64,000 nt of DNA. Source: JAYQKL01 sp038142705. GTDB lineage: Bacteria > Pseudomonadota > Alphaproteobacteria > RS24. A program made the translations under genes and the position numbers. Under the pieces are notes generated by a model. The model had not been told where the DNA came from and searched no databases. It saw only the letters and a list, made by a program, of their open reading frames with translations. The stretch spans positions 1,178,001-1,242,000 of the forward strand of contig OZ244224.1 of the NCBI GenBank assembly GCA_965217015.1. Direction: 5' to 3'. This document shows, piece by piece, positions 30,139 through 40,090 of this stretch; the first letter of the stretch is position 1, and each line of letters begins with the position of its first letter.

Positions 30139-32229
30139 ATGTTAAATACCGCGCTCCCTGCGCCAGTGGCTGAACCAAAGCCTATTAGCGATACGCGTCA
30201 TGGCATCACCCGCACAGACCCTTATGCCTGGTTGCGAGATGATAATTGGCAAAATGTTATGCGTGACCCTGCCGCGCTCGCGCCTGATATTAAGGCCCAT
30301 TTGAACGCTGAAAATGCGTATTGCGCCGCTGTCACCGCGCCCTGTCAGGATTTACAGCAAACACTCTATACAGAGATGCGGGGGCGTATTTTAGAAGATG
30401 ACAGCCAACCGCCCCGCCCGAATGGAGCTTTTAGCTGGTTTTCTAAATTTGAAACAGGCGGCGAGCACCCGCTGATTTGCCGCGGCAGACGCGATGGCAG
30501 TGACCCGCAAATTATCCTCAACGGCAATCAAGAAGCGCAGGGCGAGGCCTATTTCAAAATCATCAATAGCTGCCCCTCTCCCGACCAGACGCGGCTTGCC
30601 TATGCGGTAGATGTTAAAGGGTCTGAATTATTTTCAATCTATATTCGCGATATTGCACAGGGAAATAACTTACCAGATTGCCTTTTATCCAGTTCCGGCG
30701 CGATGGCATGGGCGCATAATGGCGAGACACTTTTTTATGTCCAGCTCGATGAGAACCATCGTCCTTGTAAAGTCATGAAACACCAAATTGGCACGCCGTC
30801 TGAACAAGATATATGCGTTTATGAAGAACCCGATAGCGGCTTCTTTGTCAGCCTGCAAGCGAGCCGCAGTGGTGATTTTATTTTTATTAACAGCCATGAC
30901 CATCAAACATCTGAAGTGCATATCTTAGACGCCCATCATGCCGACAGCGCCCCCATATGCCTGCGCCCACGCGAGGTCGGGCTTGAATATGAGGTCAGCC
31001 ATGATGCCGCGCGCCAGCGTTTTATCATCGTCACCAATCAAGGTGCGGCGGTGGATTTTAAGATTATGACAGCACCCGTCAGCCAGCCCGAAAATTGGGA
31101 CGAGCTGATGCCACATCAAACCGGTCAGCTGATTTTAGACGCCATCGCTTTTGAAAATCACCTCGCCATTTTATCGCGGGTCAATGCTTTGCCTTCAATT
31201 ACGATTGTGTCATTGGCAGATAACAGCACACAGGTGATTGAGTTTGACGAAGAAATTTATGCGCTAGAATTAGAAGCTGGCTATGAATATGCCACCGCGC
31301 AATTGCGGTTTCGCTACAGCTCGCCAACCCAGCCAGAACAAATTTATGACTATGATATGGCCACACATCAACGCCAATTGATAAAAGAGCAAATTATACC
31401 CTCAGGCCATCATGCAGAAAATTACAAAGCCAAACGCCTTTGGGCCACCGCGCAAGATGGGGCGCGTATCCCCTTATCCGTTTTATATCATAAGGAAACG
31501 CCACTCGATGGCTCGGCGCCCGTTTTGCTTTATGGATATGGGTCTTATGGCATCACCATTCCTGCTCGTTTTTCAGGCAATCGCCTCAGCCTCGTGGATC
31601 GCGGGTTTATTTATGTGATTGCCCATATTCGTGGCAGCAAGGCCATGGGGCATGACTGGTTTTTACAAGGGCGTGGCAAAACAAAGAAAAAAACCTTCAC
31701 AGATTTTATCGCCGCGGCAGAGTTTCTGATTGCTGAAGGGTTAACCCAAAAAGGCAATATCACCATTCATGGCGGCAGCGCGGGCGGCTTACTGGTTGGC
31801 GCAGCGGTTAATTTGGCACCAGATTTGTTCAAAGCCGCAATTGCTGAAGTGCCTTTTGTGGACGCATTGAACACCATGTTAGATGCCAGTCTGCCGCTCA
31901 CGCCGCCCGAATGGCCTGAATGGGGTAACCCCATTACCAGTGAAGATGACTATAAAGTGATTGCCGATTATGCCCCTTATGAGAATATACAAGCCTGCGC
32001 CTATCCGCATATTTTGGCGACAGGCGGATTGACAGACCCACGGGTGACCTATTGGGAGCCGGCAAAATGGGTTTCTCGGTTGCGCGATATGCGCACAGAC
32101 TCGCGCCTGACTTTATTGCGCATTGAAATGGAAGCAGGCCATGGCGGCAAAGCTGGCCGCTTTAACCAGCTTGATGAACTGGCTTTTGTCTATAGTTTCA
32201 TTATCAGCGTGCATGCGTTAGAAGCTTAA
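30139..32229 (+). CDS. S9 family oligopeptidase (oligopeptidase B type)
   Basis: Prolyl-oligopeptidase family serine peptidase that cleaves small peptides, usually after basic residues in the PtrB subgroup. ATG 30139 gives 696 aa. An N-terminal beta-propeller starts at RHGITRTDPYAWLRDD; the C-terminal alpha/beta hydrolase domain shows the serine nucleophile in IHGGSAGGLLVGA, the aspartate near TGGLTDPRVTYWEP and the histidine in EAGHGGKAGR. It has no clear signal peptide, so it is probably cytoplasmic. It lies between msrB and a serine hydrolase gene. Confidence 0.9.
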   Translation: MLNTALPAPVAEPKPISDTRHGITRTDPYAWLRDDNWQNVMRDPAALAPDIKAHLNAENAYCAAVTAPCQDLQQTLYTEMRGRILEDDSQPPRPNGAFSWFSKFETGGEHPLICRGRRDGSDPQIILNGNQEAQGEAYFKIINSCPSPDQTRLAYAVDVKGSELFSIYIRDIAQGNNLPDCLLSSSGAMAWAHNGETLFYVQLDENHRPCKVMKHQIGTPSEQDICVYEEPDSGFFVSLQASRSGDFIFINSHDHQTSEVHILDAHHADSAPICLRPREVGLEYEVSHDAARQRFIIVTNQGAAVDFKIMTAPVSQPENWDELMPHQTGQLILDAIAFENHLAILSRVNALPSITIVSLADNSTQVIEFDEEIYALELEAGYEYATAQLRFRYSSPTQPEQIYDYDMATHQRQLIKEQIIPSGHHAENYKAKRLWATAQDGARIPLSVLYHKETPLDGSAPVLLYGYGSYGITIPARFSGNRLSLVDRGFIYVIAHIRGSKAMGHDWFLQGRGKTKKKTFTDFIAAAEFLIAEGLTQKGNITIHGGSAGGLLVGAAVNLAPDLFKAAIAEVPFVDALNTMLDASLPLTPPEWPEWGNPITSEDDYKVIADYAPYENIQACAYPHILATGGLTDPRVTYWEPAKWVSRLRDMRTDSRLTLLRIEMEAGHGGKAGRFNQLDELAFVYSFIISVHALEA

Positions 32230-32253
32230 ATCTTGAAAGACAACTATAAAGAC

Positions 32254-33498
32254 ATGACAAACACAGCCTCCAATATTGAAAATCTTGGTTTTCACCCTGA
32301 AAAAATCACGGCGTTAAATCATTTTCTAGATGAGACTTATGTGCAAAGCGGCAAGCTTTCTGGCTGTGGCTATATGTTGGCACGGGCTGGAGAAAGTTAT
32401 CATTTTTGCGCTGGAAATGGCGCGCTGGAGGCAAGCGACCCTTATAATCACACGCTCACGGCGGATAGTATTTTCAGAATTTTTTCCATGACAAAGCCGG
32501 TTACCAGCTTTGTTTTTATGCAGCTTGTTGAGCAAGGATTGTTGCGCTTTGAAGATAAGGTGAAAGATTATATTCCTGCCTTTGCCAATCCGCAGGTTTG
32601 GGTAGAGGGCAATACAACCGACTACACCACCCGCCCTGCGGCGCGTGATATCACCTTGCTTGATTTAATCACGCACCAATCGGGCATGACCTATAATTTT
32701 TTTGGGGAGCACCCGCTCGATGCCATTTATCGGCGCAAGCAAATTCATGGCATGCGCAATAGCGAGACTGATTTAGCAGGTTTTTGCGACAGCCTAGCTG
32801 CCTTGCCGATTTTATTTTCACCGGGCGAGGCGTGGCATTATTCTTTCAGTATTGATGTGATTGGGCGGGTGCTGGAAATTGTCTCTGGCCTATCATTAGA
32901 CGCTTTGATGCAAAAAATGGTTTTCCAGCCCTTAAAAATGGACAGCACAGGGTTTGACTTGCCCGCGCATGACATATCGCGCCTGACCTATAATTATTAT
33001 CAAGACCCCAAAAACAACTCGTTTCGCGTGGTTGATGGGGTTGAAAACTCGCTTTATTTAACAAAAGCGCATTTCCTTGGCGGCGGTGGCGGGCTGTATT
33101 CGACCTTAAATGATTATCGCCGCTTTTGTGATATGTTGCTCAATCACGGCAGCCTTGATGGTGTGCAATTGGCCAAACCGGAAACGGTTGAAAAAATGAT
33201 GCAAAACCAGCTTTATCATGGCGATACGCTGGAGGGTTACGCGCAAGGGGCGTTTAGCGAAAACGGCGCTGAAGGAAATGGTTTTGGGATAGGCGGCTCG
33301 GTGGTGATGGACGCAACCAGCACCTTTAACACCACAACCAATGGTAGTTTTTCTTGGGGCGGGCTGGCCAATACTTATTTTTGGATTGACCGTCAAAATC
33401 AGTTTTCATTTATTTTTATGACGCAGATGATGCCCTATGGGTGTTATCCTATCCGCAAAGAATTATCAGATAAGATATATGAAGCATTGCTTCCCTAG
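32254..33498 (+). CDS. Serine hydrolase, beta-lactamase/class C penicillin-binding fold
   Basis: 414 aa from ATG 32254 (a TTG at 32233 is also in frame). SXXK is in FRIFSMTKPVTS, the YXN-equivalent near WHYSFSIDVIGRVLE is YSF, and the C-terminal part has a Gly-rich segment. The family covers esterases, peptidases and beta-lactamase-like enzymes; the substrate cannot be told. No signal peptide is evident. It is linked by close spacing to the oligopeptidase upstream. Confidence 0.85.
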   Translation: MTNTASNIENLGFHPEKITALNHFLDETYVQSGKLSGCGYMLARAGESYHFCAGNGALEASDPYNHTLTADSIFRIFSMTKPVTSFVFMQLVEQGLLRFEDKVKDYIPAFANPQVWVEGNTTDYTTRPAARDITLLDLITHQSGMTYNFFGEHPLDAIYRRKQIHGMRNSETDLAGFCDSLAALPILFSPGEAWHYSFSIDVIGRVLEIVSGLSLDALMQKMVFQPLKMDSTGFDLPAHDISRLTYNYYQDPKNNSFRVVDGVENSLYLTKAHFLGGGGGLYSTLNDYRRFCDMLLNHGSLDGVQLAKPETVEKMMQNQLYHGDTLEGYAQGAFSENGAEGNGFGIGGSVVMDATSTFNTTTNGSFSWGGLANTYFWIDRQNQFSFIFMTQMMPYGCYPIRKELSDKIYEALLP

Positions 33499-33561
33499 AA
33501 TTTTGACTTAATTTAGTGTCAGTATTTGATAACTCATAATAGCTATTCGAAGGAGTTCAAC

Positions 33562-34560
33562 ATGTCTTTACCCGAATGTCTTAAAGGTAATCTGCGTATG
33601 CCAGTTATCGGCTCGCCCATGTTTATCGTGTCTGGCCCCGAACTTGTCAGCGCGCAATGCAAAGCCGGCATTGTTGGCTCTTTCCCAGCACTAAACGCGC
33701 GCCCGCAAGAGGTTTTATCCGACTGGCTCAAGCAAATTAAAGATGACCTTGTCCAACATCGCGAAGAAAATCCTGATGCCAAAATCGCACCATTTGCGGT
33801 CAATCAAATCTGCCATGCAACCAATCCGCGCTTGATGGAAGATATGGAAACATGCGTTGAGCATGAAGTGCCAATCATTATCACCAGCCTGCGCCCGCCT
33901 GAAGATATTGTCAAAGCGGCTCATAGTTATGGCGGGGTTGTGTTTCATGATGTGATTAATGTTCATCATGCGCGCAAAGCTGCCGAACAAGGCGTTGACG
34001 GCTTGATTTTGGTTGCGGCAGGTGCAGGTGGTCATGCTGGCACATTAAGCCCGTTCGCGCTGGTGCGTGAAGTGCGCGAGTGGTTTGACGGTACAATCTT
34101 GCTTTCTGGCGCAATTGGTGACGGGTTTTGCATTGCTTCAGCTCAGGCTATGGGCGCGGATTTGGCTTATATTGGCTCGCGGTTTATTGCCACGAAAGAA
34201 GCCAATGCGGTTGAGGACTACAAGCAGATGGTCGTGGATTGTGCTGCCAATGATATTGTTTATTCCTCGTATTTCTCAGGCGTTAATGGAAATTATCTCA
34301 AACCCTCCATCGCGCGTGCGGGCATGAATCCAGACCAATTGCCAGACTCAGACAAAACCGCAATGGATTTTGCCGAAGCCGTGAAAAGTGAACCCAAAGG
34401 CGATAGCTCGGTGAAAGCCTGGAAAGATATTTGGGGCTGCGGTCAGGGCATTGGCGGCGTCAATGCAGTGGATAGCGTGTCTGATGTGGTTGATGCGATG
34501 GAACGCGAATATCTTGATGCCATTGACGCATTGGGTCAAAAATCAGCCCTCCTCAAATAA
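33562..34560 (+). CDS. NAD(P)H-dependent flavin oxidoreductase (nitronate monooxygenase family)
   Basis: 332 aa TIM-barrel FMN protein from ATG 33562, with AAGGAG upstream. It carries LRMPVIGSPMFIVSGPEL at the N-terminus and the phosphate-binding AGAGGHAGTLSPFALV and LSGAIGDGFCIASAQAMGAD. The family includes nitronate monooxygenases and 2-nitropropane dioxygenases, as well as enoyl reductases; I cannot choose the substrate. It lies in the run of plus-strand genes ending with the photolyase. Confidence 0.88.
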   Translation: MSLPECLKGNLRMPVIGSPMFIVSGPELVSAQCKAGIVGSFPALNARPQEVLSDWLKQIKDDLVQHREENPDAKIAPFAVNQICHATNPRLMEDMETCVEHEVPIIITSLRPPEDIVKAAHSYGGVVFHDVINVHHARKAAEQGVDGLILVAAGAGGHAGTLSPFALVREVREWFDGTILLSGAIGDGFCIASAQAMGADLAYIGSRFIATKEANAVEDYKQMVVDCAANDIVYSSYFSGVNGNYLKPSIARAGMNPDQLPDSDKTAMDFAEAVKSEPKGDSSVKAWKDIWGCGQGIGGVNAVDSVSDVVDAMEREYLDAIDALGQKSALLK

Positions 34561-34629
34561 GCACGCGCTGAAATAGCTCTGGGCGCGCGCATCTGCTACA
34601 ATGAAATGATTCGTTGTGGAGTTTTGCGT

Positions 34630-35322
34630 ATGCGTCACCGGTTGATTACAAAGACATTTCTTGCCGTTTTTCTCATGTCAGCTTTACCCTTCCTTGCTTG
34701 GCCAGTGGCGGCCCAGTCAGATAGTGACTGGTATCCGCTGTATATTTCTTATGGTTATGGGGAAAGCGATTATAAAGACGCCACCCCCGTCAGCCAGAAT
34801 TATAAAATTGACGAAGAGCATGAGGTTCAAGACTTTGTCATTGGCATTCCTTTGTCGGAATCATTTGGTTTGGAAGCAGGCTATGTCCAGCTCGGCGAAA
34901 ATGAACTCACCAATATATCGGCCAATACTGTCTCTCTGACACTTGGCGAGCGCCAGCTTGGGCTCGCTTCTAATGCGGTCTATCGCGAAGACATTACAGG
35001 CATCACAGGCGGCTTGCGCTTTACCTATCCGGTAAATGAAAAAATTGATTTATATGCCCGCGCAGGGGTTATTCATTGGGAAACAGAAACCAGCGTGAGC
35101 GGCAATGTTACCCTTGCTGGCACGCCTATTGTCAATGGTTTGCAAGATGATGGCACTGGCGGGTATTACGGCATTGGTACGCGCTTTAACTTTTCTGAAA
35201 CAGTTGGTCTTGGCTTAGAATATATCCGCTATGATGAAGTGGCTGATCGCGAGATTGATGCCATTTACACTCGATTGGATATTAAATTCGACACCCCCTC
35301 ACCCATGCCATCTGTGCGCTAA
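34630..35322 (+). CDS. Outer membrane beta-barrel protein
   Basis: 230 aa from ATG 34630 (GGAG upstream; ATG 34606 is an alternative). A signal peptide runs to about AAQ/SDS. The mature part has alternating short beta strands (YISYGYGESDY, FGLEAGYVQLGEN, GGYYGIGTRFNFSE, VGLGLEYIRYDEV) ending with RLDIKF, typical of an eight-stranded OmpA-like barrel. No OmpA peptidoglycan domain follows. Substrate or partner unknown. Confidence 0.8.
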   Translation: MRHRLITKTFLAVFLMSALPFLAWPVAAQSDSDWYPLYISYGYGESDYKDATPVSQNYKIDEEHEVQDFVIGIPLSESFGLEAGYVQLGENELTNISANTVSLTLGERQLGLASNAVYREDITGITGGLRFTYPVNEKIDLYARAGVIHWETETSVSGNVTLAGTPIVNGLQDDGTGGYYGIGTRFNFSETVGLGLEYIRYDEVADREIDAIYTRLDIKFDTPSPMPSVR

Positions 35323-35389
35323 GCAGAAGACTTGACGTTTTTCAATCTGCGCTAACTCTTAAAGCATAGACAGTATAGCGGAGGTGAGC

Positions 35390-36928
35390 ATGGCTGCCTT
35401 AAGGCTGGTTTTGGGTGACCAATTAAACCAAGAAATTTCTTCACTCGCCGATGCGACACCCGGTGACGACACCATCTTAATGTGCGAATTGCACAGCGAA
35501 ACGCATTATGTGCGCCATCATAAAAAGAAAATCGCCTTTATTTTTTCTGCTATGCGGCATTTCGCTGAGGAACTGCGCCGGGCGGGCCATAAGGTGATTT
35601 ATGTCCAGTATAATGACCCTGAAAATAGCGGCACTTTTAGCGGCGAAGTGGCGCGCCATTTGACGCTTTTGCAATGCGACCAGCTCATTGTTACAGAGGC
35701 TGGGGAATATCGATTGCAACAAGAAATGTCTGGCTGGGCTGAAGCGTTTAATTGCACAGTTGATATGCGAGAAGATGACAGGTTTTTAGCGTCGCATAAA
35801 ATGTTTCAAGACTGGGCGCAGGGGCGCAAAACCCTGCAAATGGAGTTTTTTTATCGCACCATGCGCCAGCACCATAATATTTTACTTAGCAACGGTAAGC
35901 CGGTTGGCGGCAAATGGAATTATGATGCGCAAAACCGCAAACCGCCTGCAAAGGGTTTGCAAATCCCGCCGCCTTTCAAAGCACCGATTGACGACATAAC
36001 GCGAGATGTCATGACATTGGTAGCCACAGAATTTGCCGACCATTTCGGCGATTTAGAGCCGTTTCATTTCGCCGTAACGCGCCAACAAGCATTGGCCGCG
36101 CTCGATGATTTTTTTGAAAACCGGCTGGCCGATTTTGGCACTTACCAAGATGCGATGATTGAGGGTGAGCCTTTTATGTATCACGCGCATATTGGGTTTT
36201 ATCTCAATATTGGGCTGTTGCTGCCCATGGAAATTATTAAACGCGCCGAGTTTGCTTTTTATGAAACCAATGCGCCGCTCAATGCGGTGGAGGGGTTTAT
36301 TCGCCAGATTTTAGGCTGGCGAGAATATGTGCGCGGCTTATATTGGCTCAAAATGCCAGACTATGCAGACCTCAATGCGCTGAATGCGCATCGTAAATTG
36401 CCTGATTTTTTCTGGACTGCTGACACGCAAATGAATTGTCTGTCGCAATGCATTACTGAGACCAAAGAAAATGCCTATGCCCATCATATACAGCGTCTCA
36501 TGGTATTGGGTAATTTTGCGCTGATTGCTGGCCTATCGCCGGCAGAAGTGAATGAATGGTATTTGCTGGTTTATGCAGATGCATATGAATGGGTTGAATT
36601 GCCAAATGTGTCAGGCATGGTGTTGTTTGCTGATGGTGGGATTTTAGCCAGCAAACCCTATGCGGCGAGCGGGGCGTATATTAACCGCATGTCCAATTAT
36701 TGTAAAAATTGCGCTTATAAAGTGGCAGAAAAAAATGGCCCTCAAGCCTGTCCATTTAATTATCTATATTGGGATTTTCTTGCTCGGAACCGAACAGAAC
36801 TAGGACACAACCACAGATTGGGTATGATATATCGCAGCTATGATAAAATGGCCGATGACAAAAAGCTGGCCATCACTCATGATGCTACACAGTTTTTAGA
36901 AAAATTAGATCGGGAAGAGCCAGTATAG
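35390..36928 (+). CDS. Iron-sulfur (6-4) photolyase of the PhrB/cryptochrome-related type
   Basis: 512 aa photolyase-related protein that likely repairs (6-4) photoproducts. The N-terminal domain starts LRLVLGDQLNQE; the flavin-binding region includes FIRQILGWREYVRGLYW. The four cluster cysteines are C350 (MNCLSQC), C438, C441 and C454 (YCKNC ... QACPF). With ATG 35390 these numbers coincide with the four [4Fe-4S] ligands I recall for Agrobacterium PhrB. GGAGGTG lies four bases before the start. The stop codon lies inside a duplicated stretch next to the tRNA-Gln gene. Confidence 0.92.
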   Translation: MAALRLVLGDQLNQEISSLADATPGDDTILMCELHSETHYVRHHKKKIAFIFSAMRHFAEELRRAGHKVIYVQYNDPENSGTFSGEVARHLTLLQCDQLIVTEAGEYRLQQEMSGWAEAFNCTVDMREDDRFLASHKMFQDWAQGRKTLQMEFFYRTMRQHHNILLSNGKPVGGKWNYDAQNRKPPAKGLQIPPPFKAPIDDITRDVMTLVATEFADHFGDLEPFHFAVTRQQALAALDDFFENRLADFGTYQDAMIEGEPFMYHAHIGFYLNIGLLLPMEIIKRAEFAFYETNAPLNAVEGFIRQILGWREYVRGLYWLKMPDYADLNALNAHRKLPDFFWTADTQMNCLSQCITETKENAYAHHIQRLMVLGNFALIAGLSPAEVNEWYLLVYADAYEWVELPNVSGMVLFADGGILASKPYAASGAYINRMSNYCKNCAYKVAEKNGPQACPFNYLYWDFLARNRTELGHNHRLGMIYRSYDKMADDKKLAITHDATQFLEKLDREEPV

Positions 36929-36942
36929 TTGGCTGGGTTAGT

Positions 36943-36950
<8 letters not shown>
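36926..36950 (+). repeat. 13-base tandem duplication at the 3' end of tRNA-Gln
   Basis: TAGTTGGCTGGGT (36926-36938) is followed by TAGTTGGCTGGGG (36939-36951). The second copy is the 3' end of the tRNA gene, including CCA; the first contains the photolyase stop codon. One mismatch at the end. It is a simple slippage duplication rather than an attachment site, since no integrase lies nearby. Confidence 0.85.
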
Positions 36951-37017
<67 letters not shown>

Positions 37018-37087
37018 ACTGAGCAGATATATAAAGCGTCCTGCGCTTTAGGTCTAGTGTTTTTCAAAATGTTTTTTAGGGTTTTTT

Positions 37088-38179
37088 TTATTTCGCTTTG
37101 GGAAGCGGCAAAATCCCAATATGGGGAGATGTTAAACTCGAAATATAAAGCTTATTTTGCATTTCCTCGATATTTGTAACCATCTGAATCGCCGCATTTT
37201 TTGCATCTAAACTCATTTTCACCTGACCATCAGGGCCAATTAAAACAGCAAAACTATGCGTCATAGATGGCGACAACCACCCTAATTTATCAATACGATA
37301 AAGAATTTTACGGATAAAAGGCTTATCGGACTGCGCATCAAGCGTAGCATCACGCGCTGTTGGAATCGCGACCCAATAATGCCCATTTGGTGCAGGGGTG
37401 ATATTATCCGGATAGCCCGGCAAATTATCGACAAACACTTCTTTTTGACCGGCTTTCGCGCCCGTCAACCAATAGCGCCAAATACGATAACGATAGGTTT
37501 CATTGACCAAAAGAAAATCTTCATCTGGTGACAACACCACACCATTGGCAAAAGCCAAACCGTCCATTTCTAATGTCGTTTGTTGCGTGCGCGGGTCATA
37601 GCTGAAAATACGCCCTGTGCTTTGCGACTCAATAATATCTGCAAAGCCCGCATGAATATCAAATCTTTGTGACGCATCAGAAAACCAGATTTTGCCATCT
37701 GAGCCAATATCCAGCGCATCAACAAAAATCATTTTTTGACCGTCATACTCATCAACCAAAACTCGGATAGCACCATCGGGGGACATAGAAATAAGCCCCT
37801 TAATCGCATCACAAATCACCAAATGACCATTGGCATCAAACATCAAGGCGAGGGGCCGCCCGCCTGTATGAGCCAGCGTTTCCACATCACCAGTTTCTTC
37901 ATCAAACGCGATGATGCGACCATCTATCAGGCCTGTATATAGGCGACCATCAGCGCCTCGTGCGATGCCTTCTGGCCCATTGCCATCAAGCGGGATAAGA
38001 CTTGCCTGCGCAAGGGCATTATTATGTTCAAAAGGCGGAAGCCCTGCTGTTTGCGGGCCGGTTTCATAAATTTCAGGCTCAATCGGTACTGGCCAAAATA
38101 GCAGCGCCAAGATAAAAGCACCCCCAATCGCGGCTAGATATTTGAGGCTCTGCCTGAGTTTTTTAATAAATCCGCCCAT
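37088..38179 (-). CDS. SMP-30/strictosidine synthase-like beta-propeller protein
   Basis: About 363 aa with an N-terminal membrane anchor (residues about 14-33, ending near WPVPIEPE), then a six-bladed propeller of the strictosidine synthase-like/SMP-30 family. Typical blocks: GPEGIARGADGRLYTG, VEDALDIGSDGKIWFSDAS-like VDALDIGSDG, FANGVVLSPDEDFLLVNET and VDNLPGYPDNITPAPNGHYW. Lactonase or esterase activity is possible. Start uncertain: ATG 38179 or GTG 38188. An inverted repeat lies in the divergent region to the MBL-fold gene. Confidence 0.88.
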   Translation of the reverse strand: MGGFIKKLRQSLKYLAAIGGAFILALLFWPVPIEPEIYETGPQTAGLPPFEHNNALAQASLIPLDGNGPEGIARGADGRLYTGLIDGRIIAFDEETGDVETLAHTGGRPLALMFDANGHLVICDAIKGLISMSPDGAIRVLVDEYDGQKMIFVDALDIGSDGKIWFSDASQRFDIHAGFADIIESQSTGRIFSYDPRTQQTTLEMDGLAFANGVVLSPDEDFLLVNETYRYRIWRYWLTGAKAGQKEVFVDNLPGYPDNITPAPNGHYWVAIPTARDATLDAQSDKPFIRKILYRIDKLGWLSPSMTHSFAVLIGPDGQVKMSLDAKNAAIQMVTNIEEMQNKLYISSLTSPHIGILPLPKAK

Positions 38180-38224
38180 GATTGACACCCGCTCCCTTCA
38201 CACTTTCCTACAATACTGATTATA

Positions 38225-38250
38225 TTTGTGTAATATGTGATACGCACAAA
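38225..38250 (+). promoter_or_regulatory. Inverted repeat in the divergent SMP-30-like/MBL region
   Basis: TTTGTG and CACAAA with a 14-base spacer, centred in the 165-base region between divergent starts. It is a possible operator; the spacing does not fit CRP/FNR. The rest of the region shows no other clear signal. Confidence 0.3.
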
Positions 38251-38344
38251 ATGAGATATGAATTAAGACTATGCGATAAAAGAACTTGGAATCAAGCACT
38301 GTGATACCAATAATGGGTCTTTATGGCACCGATGAGGGAACATC

Positions 38345-39271
38345 ATGATTGAATTTGTCCATGATTTAGAACCAGTATATGGCAAATGCCAAAAGCTCTC
38401 GCCATTGGTGCGGCGCGTGACCTGCCCCAATGCCAGCCCTTTCACCTATACAGGCACGGGCAGCTTTATTATCGGCAATGGCACCGTGGCGATACTGGAC
38501 CCTGGCCCATTGGATATGGCGCATTTAGAGGCGATATGCGCAGCACTTGAGCCCGGTGAAACCGTAAGCCATATTCTGGTCACCCATACGCATTCAGACC
38601 ACTCGCCTTTGGCGGCTGCGTTAAAAGAAAAAACCCATGCGCTGATTTGTGGCGGCGCTGACCATAGCAATGGCACTGGCGTTTATGCGCCCGACACACC
38701 AGAACTGCTGGAAGGCGTGACACTGGAAGAAGCCTGCGATAAAAATTACCAGCCAGATATTCTGCTCAAAGACGGCGACATGCTCACCGGACCTGATTGG
38801 ACAATCGAAGCTGTTTTTACCCCTGGTCATATTCATAATCATTTTTGTTTTGCTCTCAAAGAAGAACAAACACTGTTCACGGGCGACCATATTATGGGCT
38901 GGTCCACATCTATCATCGCCCCGCCTGATGGCAATATGGTTGATTATATGAACTCGCTCTCACGGCTGTTAGAGCGTGACGAAACCTGCTTGCGCCCCAC
39001 ACATGGCCCTGCCATTACCGAGGCGAAACCATTTATCCAAGCCTATATTGACCATCGCAAACAGCGCGAGGCGCAAATTATTGAGCAGTTAAAAGCAGGT
39101 GAGGACCAAATCAAACCTATGGTCGCGAAAATTTATGCCGATATTGATGCGCGCTTACACCCCGCCGCGGCCATGTCTATGTTGGCGCATTTACAAGCAC
39201 TGGTTGCCAATGGCACCGTCTTGTCAGATGGCGGCATTGGACTCAATAATCACTACAGACTCGCCAATTAA
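38345..39271 (+). CDS. Metallo-beta-lactamase fold hydrolase (LACTB2-like)
   Basis: 308 aa. The metal-binding HXHXDH motif is in LVTHTHSDHSPLAAAL, followed by GHIHNHFCFAL, FTGDHIMGW and a C-terminal winged-helix domain (LDARLHPAAAMSMLAHLQAL, LDSDGGIGLNNHYRL-like end). This matches LACTB2-type hydrolases, some of which are endoribonucleases. Start ATG 38345 after GAGGG. Substrate unknown. Confidence 0.88.
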   Translation: MIEFVHDLEPVYGKCQKLSPLVRRVTCPNASPFTYTGTGSFIIGNGTVAILDPGPLDMAHLEAICAALEPGETVSHILVTHTHSDHSPLAAALKEKTHALICGGADHSNGTGVYAPDTPELLEGVTLEEACDKNYQPDILLKDGDMLTGPDWTIEAVFTPGHIHNHFCFALKEEQTLFTGDHIMGWSTSIIAPPDGNMVDYMNSLSRLLERDETCLRPTHGPAITEAKPFIQAYIDHRKQREAQIIEQLKAGEDQIKPMVAKIYADIDARLHPAAAMSMLAHLQALVANGTVLSDGGIGLNNHYRLAN

Positions 39272-39293
39272 GCCGCGCATTTTGGCAGGTTTT

Positions 39294-40028
39294 CTATTGG
39301 GTTAAGGCAAGTTTCAAATCAGCCAAAAACCCTTCAATGCGCTTTGCATTGGCGCCTAAATCACCAAGCCCCACACGCGAGACAGAGCGCATATCCACCC
39401 GATAACCCGCATCATCTGCCTGAATGCGAATAATGACATCATCTTGAAATCCAAAAGCGGGCGTTGTCACTATTGCTTCAATTTCACCCAAATCAATATT
39501 GTCAGAAACCAACTGCCAGCCCTTTTCTTCAACCAGTTTCAGGGTTTTGGCGAATATAATCGGTTTGGGTAAATCGGTTCGCAATGGCGCTATATCAGGA
39601 TAAGCCTGTTTTTGAATGGCAATTGTTTCCGGTTTTATGGCCAATGAATTTGCATTGTCTGGACGCTGGTTGATGACTGTTTTAAAAACAGGCGGGTTAT
39701 CCAAATCCGTCGTAATATCATGAATAACAGGCTTCCCTGCCCCTGCAATGATGGACGAAACAGGAATAACCAAAACAACAAGACACAGAACCAGTGTCCG
39801 CCGCGCTTTTCGTTTGAACAGCTTATCACCTTGCAATAGCAAAATGAAAAGCGTCAAAAATAATGATAGCACTGCCAACAATACTGAGATTGCAACCCCT
39901 AATAAGGGGAGTTCATAGCTCATCACCCCGAGCCGAAAGAGCGCGGTTCCTCCGACCAAAATCAATAATGCGAAAACAGCCAGCCGGCGGCTCCATATTG
40001 TTAATGTCTCTTGTCGATTACGCGACAT
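39294..40028 (-). CDS. DUF1499 membrane protein
   Basis: 244 aa with three N-terminal transmembrane helices (about residues 13-31, 38-66 and 77-95) and a soluble DUF1499 domain after it (LDNPPVFKTVINQRP, GWQLVSDNIDLGEIEAIVTT, FGFQDDVIIRIQ, VDMRSVSRVGLGDLGANAKR). Function unknown. It faces the MBL gene with a 22-base gap and no visible terminator. Confidence 0.85.
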   Translation of the reverse strand: MSRNRQETLTIWSRRLAVFALLILVGGTALFRLGVMSYELPLLGVAISVLLAVLSLFLTLFILLLQGDKLFKRKARRTLVLCLVVLVIPVSSIIAGAGKPVIHDITTDLDNPPVFKTVINQRPDNANSLAIKPETIAIQKQAYPDIAPLRTDLPKPIIFAKTLKLVEEKGWQLVSDNIDLGEIEAIVTTPAFGFQDDVIIRIQADDAGYRVDMRSVSRVGLGDLGANAKRIEGFLADLKLALTQ

Positions 40029-40090
40029 AACGCTTCTCCTTTAACTCATTTACCCATCGCTGAAAGATGGCACATTTTAATGTGACGCAT

